A DNA stretch of 44,815 bases, taken from the NCBI GenBank assembly GCA_003244185.1, contig QHBT01000014.1, positions 1 to 44,815 on the forward strand, written 5' to 3'. The DNA is from Candidatus Dormiibacter spiritus (lineage in GTDB: Bacteria > Chloroflexota > Dormibacteria > Dormibacterales > Dormibacteraceae). This document shows, one piece after another, positions 1 through 7,342 of this stretch; position 1 is the stretch's first letter, and each line of letters opens with the position of its first letter. Below the pieces are notes generated by a model. That model did not search any database, was not told where the DNA came from, and saw nothing but the letters and a program-made list of their open reading frames with translations. Made by a program: the position numbers and the translations under genes.

Positions 1-54
1 CGGGAGCCTTTCCAGAAGCCGTAACTGCCCCTGGCCTCTTGACAAACGCATTAG

Positions 55-927
55 GCTGCCACCTACGCCAAGTACCTCCTCGAGATTCGAAACTCACTGC
101 CAGTCGCTCTCGCCGCCCCGTCGGTCTTCGGGCTTTACCAGGGCAGGCCCAACCTGGCCGGCTTTTGCGTCCTGGCCGTCTCCCAATCCGGCGCCTCCCC
201 TGACGTGTGCAGCGTCATCGAGGCCGCCCGCGAGCAGGGCAGCCTGACCATCGCGCTCACCAACGAGCCGAAATCTCGCCTGGGGTCAGCGGCCGAGCTG
301 GTGCTGGAGATGCACGCGGGCAAGGAGCGCAGCGTGCCGGCCTCCAAGACCTACACGACAAGCCTCCTCGCCTTTGCCATGCTGTCACAGGCCATGCGGC
401 CGGAGGCGGACTTCGCTCAGGCGCTGGAACGCGTGCCCGAAGCGCTGAGGCAGACCATCGCGCTCACCCATCCGCTCCAGCAGGCGGCCGAACAGCTGGG
501 CGGCAAGCGTTTGGCAGTCATCGGGCGCGGCTATCACCTGGCCACCGCCGAAGAGCTGGCGCTCAAGATCACCGAGACCAGCTATTCGGTAGCGGACGGG
601 CAGTCAGTCGCCGACTTCATGCACGGCCCTGTGGCCATGGTCGAGCAGGGCTTCCCGGTCCTGCTGCTGGAGGCGGAAGGCCCCACCCTGCGGCAGATGC
701 GGGAACTGGGCGCCGCTCTGCGCCGTAAGGGCGCCCACGTCCTGGCTTTCACCGATCACCCCGGCCGAAGTGGCAGGCCGCTGGTGATCAAGACCGGCCT
801 GCCGGAGAGTCTCACGCCGCTGCCCTACGCGGTGGCCGGGCAGCTGCTGGCGCTTCATCGAGCCCTTTCGCTGGGCCTTGATCCGGATCATCCCCGCGGG
901 CTCCGAAAGGTGACTGAGACCAACTGA
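55..927 (+). CDS. SIS-domain sugar isomerase / GlmS-like C-terminal protein, N-terminus missing
   Basis: The frame reads through two tandem SIS (sugar isomerase) domains of the GlmS/AgaS type, which isomerise or deaminate phosphosugars such as glucosamine-6-phosphate. Visible landmarks are AATYAKYLLE near the left end, the phosphosugar loop AVSQSGASPDV, and in the second domain ALKITETS followed by ADFMHGP, as in GlmS. Homology begins abruptly at about position 55: the same frame has stops at 22, 40 and 52, and no frame in bases 1-54 continues the expected N-terminus. The gene is therefore 5'-truncated here, by rearrangement, assembly edge or frameshift. There is no glutamine amidotransferase domain in view, so a stand-alone SIS protein or the C-terminal half of GlmS are both possible. 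It is convergent with the carboxypeptidase gene at 964. Confidence 0.8.
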   Translation, partial: AATYAKYLLEIRNSLPVALAAPSVFGLYQGRPNLAGFCVLAVSQSGASPDVCSVIEAAREQGSLTIALTNEPKSRLGSAAELVLEMHAGKERSVPASKTYTTSLLAFAMLSQAMRPEADFAQALERVPEALRQTIALTHPLQQAAEQLGGKRLAVIGRGYHLATAEELALKITETSYSVADGQSVADFMHGPVAMVEQGFPVLLLEAEGPTLRQMRELGAALRRKGAHVLAFTDHPGRSGRPLVIKTGLPESLTPLPYAVAGQLLALHRALSLGLDPDHPRGLRKVTETN

Positions 928-963
928 GCCATTCCCAGGCAGCGGCTGTCGCCGCCCCCACGG

Positions 964-2184
964 TCAGCTCGTTCGCGTCAGACGCCAATAGGGTGACGGC
1001 TCAGTGACGTCCCCAGCGGTGGCCAGCGGGACCTGCTGCCGCACGGCCACCAGGCCGGGCGCATCGGCCACCGTCACCTCGAGGCTGCCGGCATCGCTGC
1101 CGGCCGGCGCCGCACCGGTCAGCCGGCTGCCCTTCAAGCGGTAGCGCACTGGGGAACCACTCAGCAGCGGCAGCCGCATCTCCTGCTTGGCGACCACATC
1201 GACGTCTCCCTGCCAGGGGACGTGGTAATGCCCGATCACCTGGTCCTGACTGACGACGGTTTGGATTGTGATGGCGGCCTTGGCCGCTTTCAACACATTG
1301 CGGCCTGCGGTGAGAGCGTCAGGCAGCGCCGATTGGCCCTGCACCACGCCCACCACCACCAAGTTGTGCCCCTCCAGCTCAGTCGTGCCTGAGAACAGGT
1401 AAACGGCGCCGGCCTGGGGTGTGGTGCCCGTCTTGATGCCGGTGATACCGTCCTGGCCGATGGCGTAGTTCACGTTGTAGACAGTGCCCGCGACCGGCAG
1501 ATCAGCCTGCGGCTGGGCTACCACGTCGGCGAACGCAGGGTTCTTCATAGCTGCCAGCCCGAGCTTGACCAGATCACTCGGCGTGCTGACGGTGCCGGGG
1601 TCGAGTCCGCTCACATCGGCAAACTTGGATTCGCGAAGGCCCAGAGCGGCCGCTGTCGAGTTCATGTTCGCCTGGAACGCTTCGGGCGAGCCGGCAACCC
1701 AACGTGCCAGGAGAACCGCCAGGTTGTTCCCGGATGGCAGCAGCAGCCCCTCCAAGGCCTGCCTCTCGGTCAGCTGCTCGCCCTGCTTGACGGCCACCAC
1801 CGACTCGCCGTTGGCTTTCGCTGCGGCGTATTCGCGCACCTCCTGGTCGCCGATCTGCAGCAGCGGACCTACTTCGCCGGCCGCCAGCGGCTTCAGCTGC
1901 AGGACCACCAGGGCGGTCATCACCTTGGCCACGCTGGCAATCGGCTGCGGGTGGGCGTTGGGCGTGGCAGCCAGCAGGCCGGCCCCCTCCAGACCGAGCG
2001 CTGACTGCGCGCTTCCCCGCCAGGGCAGGGGCTGGGCTGGGCTTGGGGGCGGTCCCTGAACTGTCTGCGCCGGCAGGAGTGAGGAGGGCGGCCGAGAGTA
2101 GTTGTATGCCAGCGCTGCCAGCAGCCCCAGGGCGGCGGTCAGCCCCAGCGCGGTGAAGCGGGAGCGGCGGCCGGCGCCGGGCAG
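964..2184 (-). CDS. D-alanyl-D-alanine carboxypeptidase, PBP5-type (peptidase S11)
   Basis: This serine D,D-carboxypeptidase should trim the terminal D-alanine of peptidoglycan stem peptides outside the membrane. All three active-site motifs are present: SVAK (SxxK, codons at about 1924-1935), SGN in LLLPSGNN, and KTG in GIKTGTT. An N-terminal hydrophobic segment (FTALGLTAALGLLAALAYNY) after basic residues is a signal anchor, followed by a Pro/Ser-rich linker. The in-frame stop of the upstream gene lies at 2209-2211, and between it and the signal anchor there is no ATG, GTG or TTG. CTG at 2182-2184 and ATC at 2191-2193 are the only plausible initiators; I give the CTG. The first GTG (1930-1932) would cut off the catalytic serine, so it is not the start. 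The gene follows the DUF4332-like gene in the same frame and is probably co-transcribed with it. Confidence 0.8.
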   Translation of the reverse strand: MPGAGRRSRFTALGLTAALGLLAALAYNYSRPPSSLLPAQTVQGPPPSPAQPLPWRGSAQSALGLEGAGLLAATPNAHPQPIASVAKVMTALVVLQLKPLAAGEVGPLLQIGDQEVREYAAAKANGESVVAVKQGEQLTERQALEGLLLPSGNNLAVLLARWVAGSPEAFQANMNSTAAALGLRESKFADVSGLDPGTVSTPSDLVKLGLAAMKNPAFADVVAQPQADLPVAGTVYNVNYAIGQDGITGIKTGTTPQAGAVYLFSGTTELEGHNLVVVGVVQGQSALPDALTAGRNVLKAAKAAITIQTVVSQDQVIGHYHVPWQGDVDVVAKQEMRLPLLSGSPVRYRLKGSRLTGAAPAGSDAGSLEVTVADAPGLVAVRQQVPLATAGDVTEPSPYWRLTRTS

Positions 2185-2208
2185 CTGAGGGATGGCGAGC
2201 GCCGCCTG

Positions 2209-2643
2209 TTAGAGGAGGTTGGGGCTCTCGACCTGGGCCGGCAGGTGGTGAGGCTCTTCCAAGGTGTCGCAGGTGCGCGCCTGACTGATCCAGTACTGGA
2301 CCATCTGCAGGCTGGGCGCGCCGGTCATGCCCAGCGCGTCCATCACCTGGGCATGCAAGGCCTCCGGCTGGGCGACCTTCAGGTCCTTGAGACCGCCGAT
2401 GCCCAGCCGGCGAACAATGGGCAGGTAGCGATCCATGCCCGAGATCTCGAGCAGGGCGCACTGACGACCGAACTCGAGCAAGCGGTCGGGCGAGATGCCC
2501 ACTTTCCGTGAAAGCCGTTCGCGATCGATCTGGAGCGTCACCGCATGGAGGAGCTGGTTGGAGTGCTGGTAGCCCCGCGTTCGCAGCCTGCGGCAGTCGT
2601 CGGGGGAGATGCCAGGCAGGTATTCCAACGTCTTCATGGCCAT
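2209..2643 (-). CDS. DUF4332-like helix-hairpin-helix protein
   Basis: A 144-residue soluble protein with two helix-hairpin-helix-like repeats: LEYLPGISPDDCRRLRTRG near the start and YLPIVRRLGIGGLKDLK in the middle. This arrangement matches the DUF4332 family, of unknown function and related in fold to DNA-binding HhH modules. Starts at 2643 or at the second ATG (2637, MKTLEYLPG) are equally possible. It is divergent from guaB3 across about 70 bases and lies directly upstream of the carboxypeptidase gene in the same frame, separated only by one stop codon. No catalytic motif is visible, and a role in cell envelope or DNA binding cannot be told from sequence. Confidence 0.65.
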   Translation of the reverse strand: MAMKTLEYLPGISPDDCRRLRTRGYQHSNQLLHAVTLQIDRERLSRKVGISPDRLLEFGRQCALLEISGMDRYLPIVRRLGIGGLKDLKVAQPEALHAQVMDALGMTGAPSLQMVQYWISQARTCDTLEEPHHLPAQVESPNLL

Positions 2644-2677
2644 CCCGCCATAAGGATAGTGGCCACCAGCTGGGGGC

Positions 2678-2683
2678 TATAAT
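2678..2683 (+). promoter_or_regulatory. Candidate -10 box for guaB3
   Basis: A perfect TATAAT lies 37 bases upstream of the guaB3 initiation region and about 20 bases before its Shine-Dalgarno AAAGGAG (2703-2709). No convincing -35 hexamer is seen 16-18 bases upstream; the sequence there instead holds the palindromic stretch TGGCCACCA. It sits in the divergent gap between the DUF4332-like gene and guaB3. Confidence 0.5.
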
Positions 2684-2714
2684 CAAGGGCACCCGCCCCT
2701 TCAAAGGAGTACGC

Positions 2715-3914
2715 ATACCCATCGAAACGATCGCAAGGCCCGCGGAGAGCTCGCTTGAAATTGGTATAGGTCGGCGGGCGCGCCGCGCCTACGGCTTCGA
2801 TGAGGTGGCGCTGGTCCCAGGCCAGGTCACCCTCAATCCCGACGAGGTGGACATCAGTTTCGCGCTGCCTGGGGTCACGCTTTCCATCCCATTCTGGGGC
2901 TCCGCCATGGACGGAGTCGTCGATGTGGCATTCGCCATCGCGATGGGAAAGCTGGGCGGCCTGGCTGTTTTGAACCTGGACGGAGTGCACACTCGCTACG
3001 AGGATCCGGGCCCTGTGATCGAGAGGATCGCAGCCGCTGCCAAGGCCGAGGTCAACCAGGTCCTGAAGGACGCCTATCGAGCACCAGTCAGGCGCGACTT
3101 GATCGAGAGGCGGATCCGCCAGATCAAGGATGCGGGGGTCCCCTGTGCGGTCTCGACCATTCCGGCCCGCGCCGAGGAGCGGGCTGGGCCGATCGAGGCG
3201 GCCGGGGCTGACGTGCTGGTGGTCCAGGGAACTGTGCTGACCGCCCGCCACCGCAGCCGCAGCTACCACCAGCTCTCCTTCCAAGAGCTGTGCCAGTCCA
3301 TCTCCATTCCGGTGCTGGCCGGCAACTGCGTCCAGTACGACACCGCCCTGGAGCTGATGGAGACAGGCGTCGCCGGCATCCTGGTCGGAGTGGGTCCGGG
3401 CGCCGCCTGCACGACCCGCGGCGTGCTGGGTGTGGGCGTTCCGCAGGTCACCGCCACCGCCGACGTGGCGGCGGCGCGAGAGGAGTTCCAGGCTAGATGG
3501 GGCCGCCGGGTGGCTGTCATCACTGACGGCGGCATGCGGATAGGCGCCGATGTTTGCAAGGCGTTTGCCGCCGGTGCTGACGCGGTCATGATCGGTTCAC
3601 CGCTGGCCGGGGCTGTCGAGTCGGCTTCCCGTGGCTTCAATTGGGGCATGGCGACCCCCGATCCCAACCTGCCGCGCGGCACTCGCATCGAGGTGGGCGT
3701 CAAAGCCAGCCTCCAGGCGATCCTGACAGGACCGGCAGCTGTGGACGACGGCACCCAGAACTTCGCAGGTGCCCTGCGGTCCTGTCTGGGCGTCTGCGGC
3801 GCGCCCGACATCCGGGAATTCCAGAAGGTCGACATGGTGATCGCGCCAGCGATTGGGAGCGAGGGGAAGCTGCACCAGGCGGCTCAGGGGGTCGGCATGG
3901 GGAGCCGGCGCTGA
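2715..3914 (+). CDS. guaB3: GuaB3-family IMP dehydrogenase-related protein
   Basis: This protein belongs to the GuaB3 branch of the IMP dehydrogenase/GMP reductase superfamily, which would convert IMP to XMP with NAD+ and pass it to GuaA next door. Family landmarks are [14 protein letters not shown] at the N-terminus, SAMDGVVDV, the catalytic loop [17 protein letters not shown] with its cysteine, and [26 protein letters not shown] (phosphate binding). There are no CBS domains, as is normal for GuaB3. The start is unusual: a good Shine-Dalgarno AAAGGAG (2703-2709) is followed in frame only by ATA (2715) and ATC (2721), with no ATG, GTG or TTG before the conserved N-terminus. An upstream GTG (2508) would add about 70 non-family residues antisense to the neighbouring gene. 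The stop overlaps the likely CTG start of guaA. Confidence 0.88.
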   Translation: MPIETIARPAESSLEIGIGRRARRAYGFDEVALVPGQVTLNPDEVDISFALPGVTLSIPFWGSAMDGVVDVAFAIAMGKLGGLAVLNLDGVHTRYEDPGPVIERIAAAAKAEVNQVLKDAYRAPVRRDLIERRIRQIKDAGVPCAVSTIPARAEERAGPIEAAGADVLVVQGTVLTARHRSRSYHQLSFQELCQSISIPVLAGNCVQYDTALELMETGVAGILVGVGPGAACTTRGVLGVGVPQVTATADVAAAREEFQARWGRRVAVITDGGMRIGADVCKAFAAGADAVMIGSPLAGAVESASRGFNWGMATPDPNLPRGTRIEVGVKASLQAILTGPAAVDDGTQNFAGALRSCLGVCGAPDIREFQKVDMVIAPAIGSEGKLHQAAQGVGMGSRR

Positions 3915-5503
3915 CGCCTGCGGCTCCGGCCGCCGCCCCGGCCCGGGCCGCCGCGGCGGATTCTCAGCGCGAGCTGATCATCGTCCTCGACTTCGGTTCG
4001 CAGTACTCGCAGCTGATCACGCGCCGGGTTCGCGAGGCCAACGTGTACTGCGAGCTGCTCCCCGGTACGACCCCTTGGTCGGAGCTGGCGGCCCGCAATC
4101 CGGTGGGCCTGATCCTGAGCGGCGGCCCCGCCAGCGTCTACGCGGAGAACGCGCCTCAGATCGATCCGGCAGCTCTTCAATCGGGGGTCCCGGTGCTGGG
4201 CATCTGCTACGGCATGCAGCTGATCGCCCACCATCGCGGCGGCACCGTGGAACCGGCCAGCAAGCGGGAGTATGGACCGGCTCTGCTCAGTGTCAGCCGC
4301 TCCGATCGGCTCTTTGCGGGTCTGCCGGCGGAGCTGCCGGTCTGGATGAGCCATGGCGATCATGTGCTGGAGCTTCCGCCCGGCTTCCGCGCGGTGGCCT
4401 CGAGCGGCAACGCGCCGGTGGCAGCCTTCAGCGACGGCGCCGGCACGCTGGGCATCCAGTTTCATCCCGAGGTGCAGCACACGCCGCAGGGAAAGGAGAT
4501 CATCCGCAACTTCCTCTACAACGTCTGCGGCTGCACTGGCACCTGGACTGCCGGCTCCTTCATCGCCGACGCCACCCAGTCGATCCGGGAGACCGTCGGT
4601 AGCGGACGGGTCATCCTCGCACTCTCGGGCGGGGTGGACAGCGCTGTGGCGGCCACGCTGGTGCACCGGGCGATCGGAGACCAGCTGACCTGTGTCTTCG
4701 TCAATAACGGGCTGCTCCGCCATGGCGAAGCCGATCGAGTGCTGGACGTCCTGCACGGCCATCTGGACATGAACATCCGCTTCGTTGACGCCACCGACCG
4801 CTTCCTCGGTGCTCTCGCCGGCGTGGTCGAGCCGGAGGAGAAGCGTCGCATAGTTGGACGCGAGTTCATCAACGTGTTCGAGGCCGAGGCGAAGACTTTG
4901 GGCGAGATCGACTTCTTGAGCCAGGGCACCCTCTACCCCGACGTCATCGAGTCGACGGCTGCCGACACGGGTCAGAGCGCGGTGAAAATCAAGACGCATC
5001 ACAACGTTGGCGGCCTGCCGCCCAGTCTTCGCTTCCGCCTGATCGAGCCCCTCCGCTACCTGTTCAAGGATGAGGTTCGCGGGGTGGGGTTGGAGTTGGG
5101 ACTGCCCGAGGACATGGTGCACAGGCAGCCGTTCCCCGGGCCGGGCCTGGCCATACGCTGCCTTGGTGAGGTCACTGCCGAGCGCCTCCAAATCCTGCGC
5201 AACGCTGACTGGGTGGTGGTGGACGAGATCAAGCACAACGGCCTCTACCGCAAGGTCTGGCAGTCGTTTGCTGTGCTGACGCCGCTGCAGACAGTCGGCG
5301 TGATGGGGGACTATCGCACGTACGCCAACGTCGTGGCAGTGCGCGTGGTCACGTCGGAGGACGCCATGACAGCCGATTGGGCACGGCTCCCGCACGAGGT
5401 GCTGGCTCGGATCTCGAACCGGATAGTCAACGAGGTGCCGGGCGTCAACCGCGTTGTTTTCGACATCACGAGCAAGCCGCCCGGCACCATCGAGTGGGAG
5501 TAG
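3911..5503 (+). CDS. guaA: GMP synthase (glutamine-hydrolysing)
   Basis: GuaA aminates XMP to GMP using glutamine and ATP. The N-terminal class I glutamine amidotransferase domain begins [14 protein letters not shown] and carries the catalytic Cys in LGICYGMQ and the His/Glu pair in QFHPEV. The ATP pyrophosphatase domain has the PP-loop [12 protein letters not shown], and the C-terminal dimerisation domain is complete, ending KPPGTIEWE. From the start given, the protein has about 530 residues, the usual size. No ATG, GTG or TTG exists in frame between the guaB3 stop region and the conserved domain; the CTG at 3911 overlaps the guaB3 TGA as CTGA, so I take it as the start, giving an Ala/Pro-rich leader of about 20 residues. 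Directly coupled to guaB3: the two carry IMP to GMP. Confidence 0.92.
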   Translation: MTPAAPAAAPARAAAADSQRELIIVLDFGSQYSQLITRRVREANVYCELLPGTTPWSELAARNPVGLILSGGPASVYAENAPQIDPAALQSGVPVLGICYGMQLIAHHRGGTVEPASKREYGPALLSVSRSDRLFAGLPAELPVWMSHGDHVLELPPGFRAVASSGNAPVAAFSDGAGTLGIQFHPEVQHTPQGKEIIRNFLYNVCGCTGTWTAGSFIADATQSIRETVGSGRVILALSGGVDSAVAATLVHRAIGDQLTCVFVNNGLLRHGEADRVLDVLHGHLDMNIRFVDATDRFLGALAGVVEPEEKRRIVGREFINVFEAEAKTLGEIDFLSQGTLYPDVIESTAADTGQSAVKIKTHHNVGGLPPSLRFRLIEPLRYLFKDEVRGVGLELGLPEDMVHRQPFPGPGLAIRCLGEVTAERLQILRNADWVVVDEIKHNGLYRKVWQSFAVLTPLQTVGVMGDYRTYANVVAVRVVTSEDAMTADWARLPHEVLARISNRIVNEVPGVNRVVFDITSKPPGTIEWE

Positions 5504-5508
5504 CGGGA

Positions 5509-5530
5509 AGGGAGGGCGCAACCCCTCCCT
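5509..5530 (+). terminator. GC-rich hairpin after guaA
   Basis: AGGGAGGG (5509-5516) is the exact reverse complement of CCCTCCCT (5523-5530), giving an 8-bp stem with a six-base loop, starting five bases after the guaA stop. No T-run follows, so it is not a textbook intrinsic terminator. It may slow polymerase or protect the mRNA 3' end between guaA and purD. Confidence 0.4.
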
Positions 5531-5577
5531 GTCTCCACGCTAACGCCCGGCGCCTGCCTGGCCACGGCTGAGGGACC

Positions 5578-6840
5578 GTGAGGCTCCTCATCGTTGGAGC
5601 TGGGGCGCGAGAGCACGCGCTGGCCTGGAAGTGCCGCCAGTCGCCGCTCTGCGGCGAGCTCCTGGTGGCGCCCGGCAACGCCGGCACCGCCGCTCTCGCG
5701 CGCAACATCCCGGTGAAGCCCGATGACTCGACTGCGCTGCTGGAGCTGGCAAGGGCGGAAAAAGTTGATCTCGCTGTGCTGGGTCCGGAGTCTGCCGTCG
5801 ACGCCGGCGTGGGCGATGTGCTGCGTGCTGGGGGAGTGCCGGTGTTCGGGCCGGACCGCGCGGCCGGTCGGATCGAGAGCAGCAAGGCGTTCGCCAAAGA
5901 GCTGATGCTGGAAGCCGGCATCCCTACGGCCACCCACCGCGCCTTCAGCGACGCCGAGCCGGCGCGCGCCTTCGCCGCCGAACGCGGCGGTCAGGTGGCG
6001 GTCAAGGCGGATGGGCTGGCGCTCGGCAAGGGCGTCTTCGTCTGCGGCTCGATCGCCGAGTCCGACGCAGCCATCGAGGCACTGCTCGAACGCAGCGCGC
6101 TCGGTGCGGCCGGCAGCACGGTGGTCATCGAGGAAAGGCTGTCCGGGCAGGAACTCTCGGTGTTCGGCTTCAGCGACGGGCGCCGGGTGCTGCCGCTGGA
6201 ACCTGCCCGCGACTACAAACGCGCCCTGGCTGGCGACCGCGGACCGAACACCGGCGGGATGGGCGCCTACTCGCCGCCCGCCGGGATGGGCGAAAGCCTC
6301 ATCCAGCAGGTTCACAAGGTGGTCCTCCAGCCGGCCGTCGACGCCCTCCGGAAGCGGGGCAGCGAGTACCGGGGCGTGCTCTACGCGGGTCTGATGCTGA
6401 CCCCCAGTGGCGCCCAGGTGATCGAATTCAATGCGCGGTTCGGGGATCCCGAGGCGCAGGTGTTGCTGCCCCGGCTGGAATCCGACCTGGTCGAGGTCAT
6501 GCTGGCCTGCGCCAGAGGCGATTTGAGTTCGGCGCCGGCCCTGCGCTGGTCGCCGGATGCGGCGGTGGGGGTGGTGATAGCCTCCGGCGGTTACCCAGAC
6601 AGCTACCTGACAGGCCATGAGATCTCGGGCCTGGACGAGCTGCCAGGCGAAGTCCTCGTCTTCCACGCCGGCACGAAGCTGGCGGGCCAAAAGCTGATCA
6701 CAGCCGGGGGTCGCGTTCTGACGGTGGTGGGCCGGGGCCGGACAGTGCGCGACGCGCGCGAGAGGGCGGGCGGGGCGGCCGCCCGAGTACGCTTTCAGGA
6801 GGCTTTCTACCGCCACGATATAGCGGCCGAAGCAACCTAG
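5578..6840 (+). CDS. purD: Phosphoribosylamine-glycine ligase (GAR synthetase)
   Basis: PurD joins glycine to 5-phosphoribosylamine with ATP, the second step of purine synthesis. It is an ATP-grasp enzyme of 420 residues, the usual length. Visible features: the N-terminal GAGAREHALAWK (a variant of GxGGREHA), KADGLALGKGVFVC for ATP binding, the central DRGPNTGGMGAYSP signature, and IEFNARFGDPEAQ for metal/phosphate binding. The start is GTG at 5578 with GAGGG upstream. It stands 74 bases after guaA and about 45 bases before purE, so it is probably in the same transcription unit. Confidence 0.95.
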   Translation: MRLLIVGAGAREHALAWKCRQSPLCGELLVAPGNAGTAALARNIPVKPDDSTALLELARAEKVDLAVLGPESAVDAGVGDVLRAGGVPVFGPDRAAGRIESSKAFAKELMLEAGIPTATHRAFSDAEPARAFAAERGGQVAVKADGLALGKGVFVCGSIAESDAAIEALLERSALGAAGSTVVIEERLSGQELSVFGFSDGRRVLPLEPARDYKRALAGDRGPNTGGMGAYSPPAGMGESLIQQVHKVVLQPAVDALRKRGSEYRGVLYAGLMLTPSGAQVIEFNARFGDPEAQVLLPRLESDLVEVMLACARGDLSSAPALRWSPDAAVGVVIASGGYPDSYLTGHEISGLDELPGEVLVFHAGTKLAGQKLITAGGRVLTVVGRGRTVRDARERAGGAAARVRFQEAFYRHDIAAEAT

Positions 6841-6868
6841 TGTCTGAGGTAGGGCACTGAATCTCACC

Positions 6869-6877
6869 GGAAGGGGG
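6869..6877 (+). promoter_or_regulatory. Strong Shine-Dalgarno for purE ahead of an ATC initiator
   Basis: GGAAGGGGG lies eight bases upstream of ATC (6886-6888), which sits precisely where the initiator Met of PurE belongs. No ATG, GTG or TTG occurs in this frame until codon 16 (ATG at 6931), which would remove the conserved nucleotide-binding loop GVILGSKSD. Confidence 0.6.
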
Positions 6878-6885
6878 TCAGCAAA

Positions 6886-7341
6886 ATCGCACGCGTAGGC
6901 GTCATTCTCGGCTCGAAATCGGATCTTCCATTGATGGAGGACTGTCTGAAGCAGTTGGAGGCCTTTGGAATCGAAGCTGAGCTCAAGATCTGCTCTGCCC
7001 ACCGCGACCCGGCAGGGGTCAAGGACTGGGCGGCAAGCGCCCGTGAGCGCGGGCTCGAGGTGGTGATCGCGGCCGCCGGCGGCGCCGCGCACCTGCCGGG
7101 CGTGGTGGCGGCTTGGACGGACCTCCCGGTGATCGGCGTGCCCGTGCCCACCGAGCACCTGGGCGGCATCGATTCGCTCTACTCGATAGTCCAGATGCCT
7201 GCCGGAATCCCTGTCGCGACGATGGCCATCGGCCGCGCCGGCGCCAAGAACGCCGCCTGGTTCGCCGCGCGGATTCTCGGCGTGCGGGACGAGCAGGTGG
7301 CCGCCAGCCACCTGGAGAAGCGGCAGGCGCTCGCCGGCTAA
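6886..7341 (+). CDS. purE: N5-carboxyaminoimidazole ribonucleotide mutase, class I PurE
   Basis: PurE rearranges N5-CAIR to CAIR. The 151-residue protein has the complete class I fold signature: GVILGSKSDLPLMEDC, SAHRDPAG (conserved catalytic His), AAAGGAAHLPGVVAAWTDLPVIGVPV, and DSLYSIVQMPAGIPVA. The apparent initiator is ATC at 6886, preceded by GGAAGGGGG; the first in-frame ATG (6931) would delete the conserved N-terminal loop, so it is rejected. Class I enzymes normally need PurK to make N5-CAIR, and no purK is seen in this window. The stop at 7339-7341 directly precedes the ATG of pycB. Confidence 0.92.
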   Translation: MARVGVILGSKSDLPLMEDCLKQLEAFGIEAELKICSAHRDPAGVKDWAASARERGLEVVIAAAGGAAHLPGVVAAWTDLPVIGVPVPTEHLGGIDSLYSIVQMPAGIPVATMAIGRAGAKNAAWFAARILGVRDEQVAASHLEKRQALAG

Positions 7342-7342
7342 G

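Noticed and set aside
2508..2714. Upstream GTG extension of guaB3
   Set aside because: It would add about 70 residues with no family similarity, antisense to the DUF4332-like gene, and would bypass the clear Shine-Dalgarno at 2703-2709.
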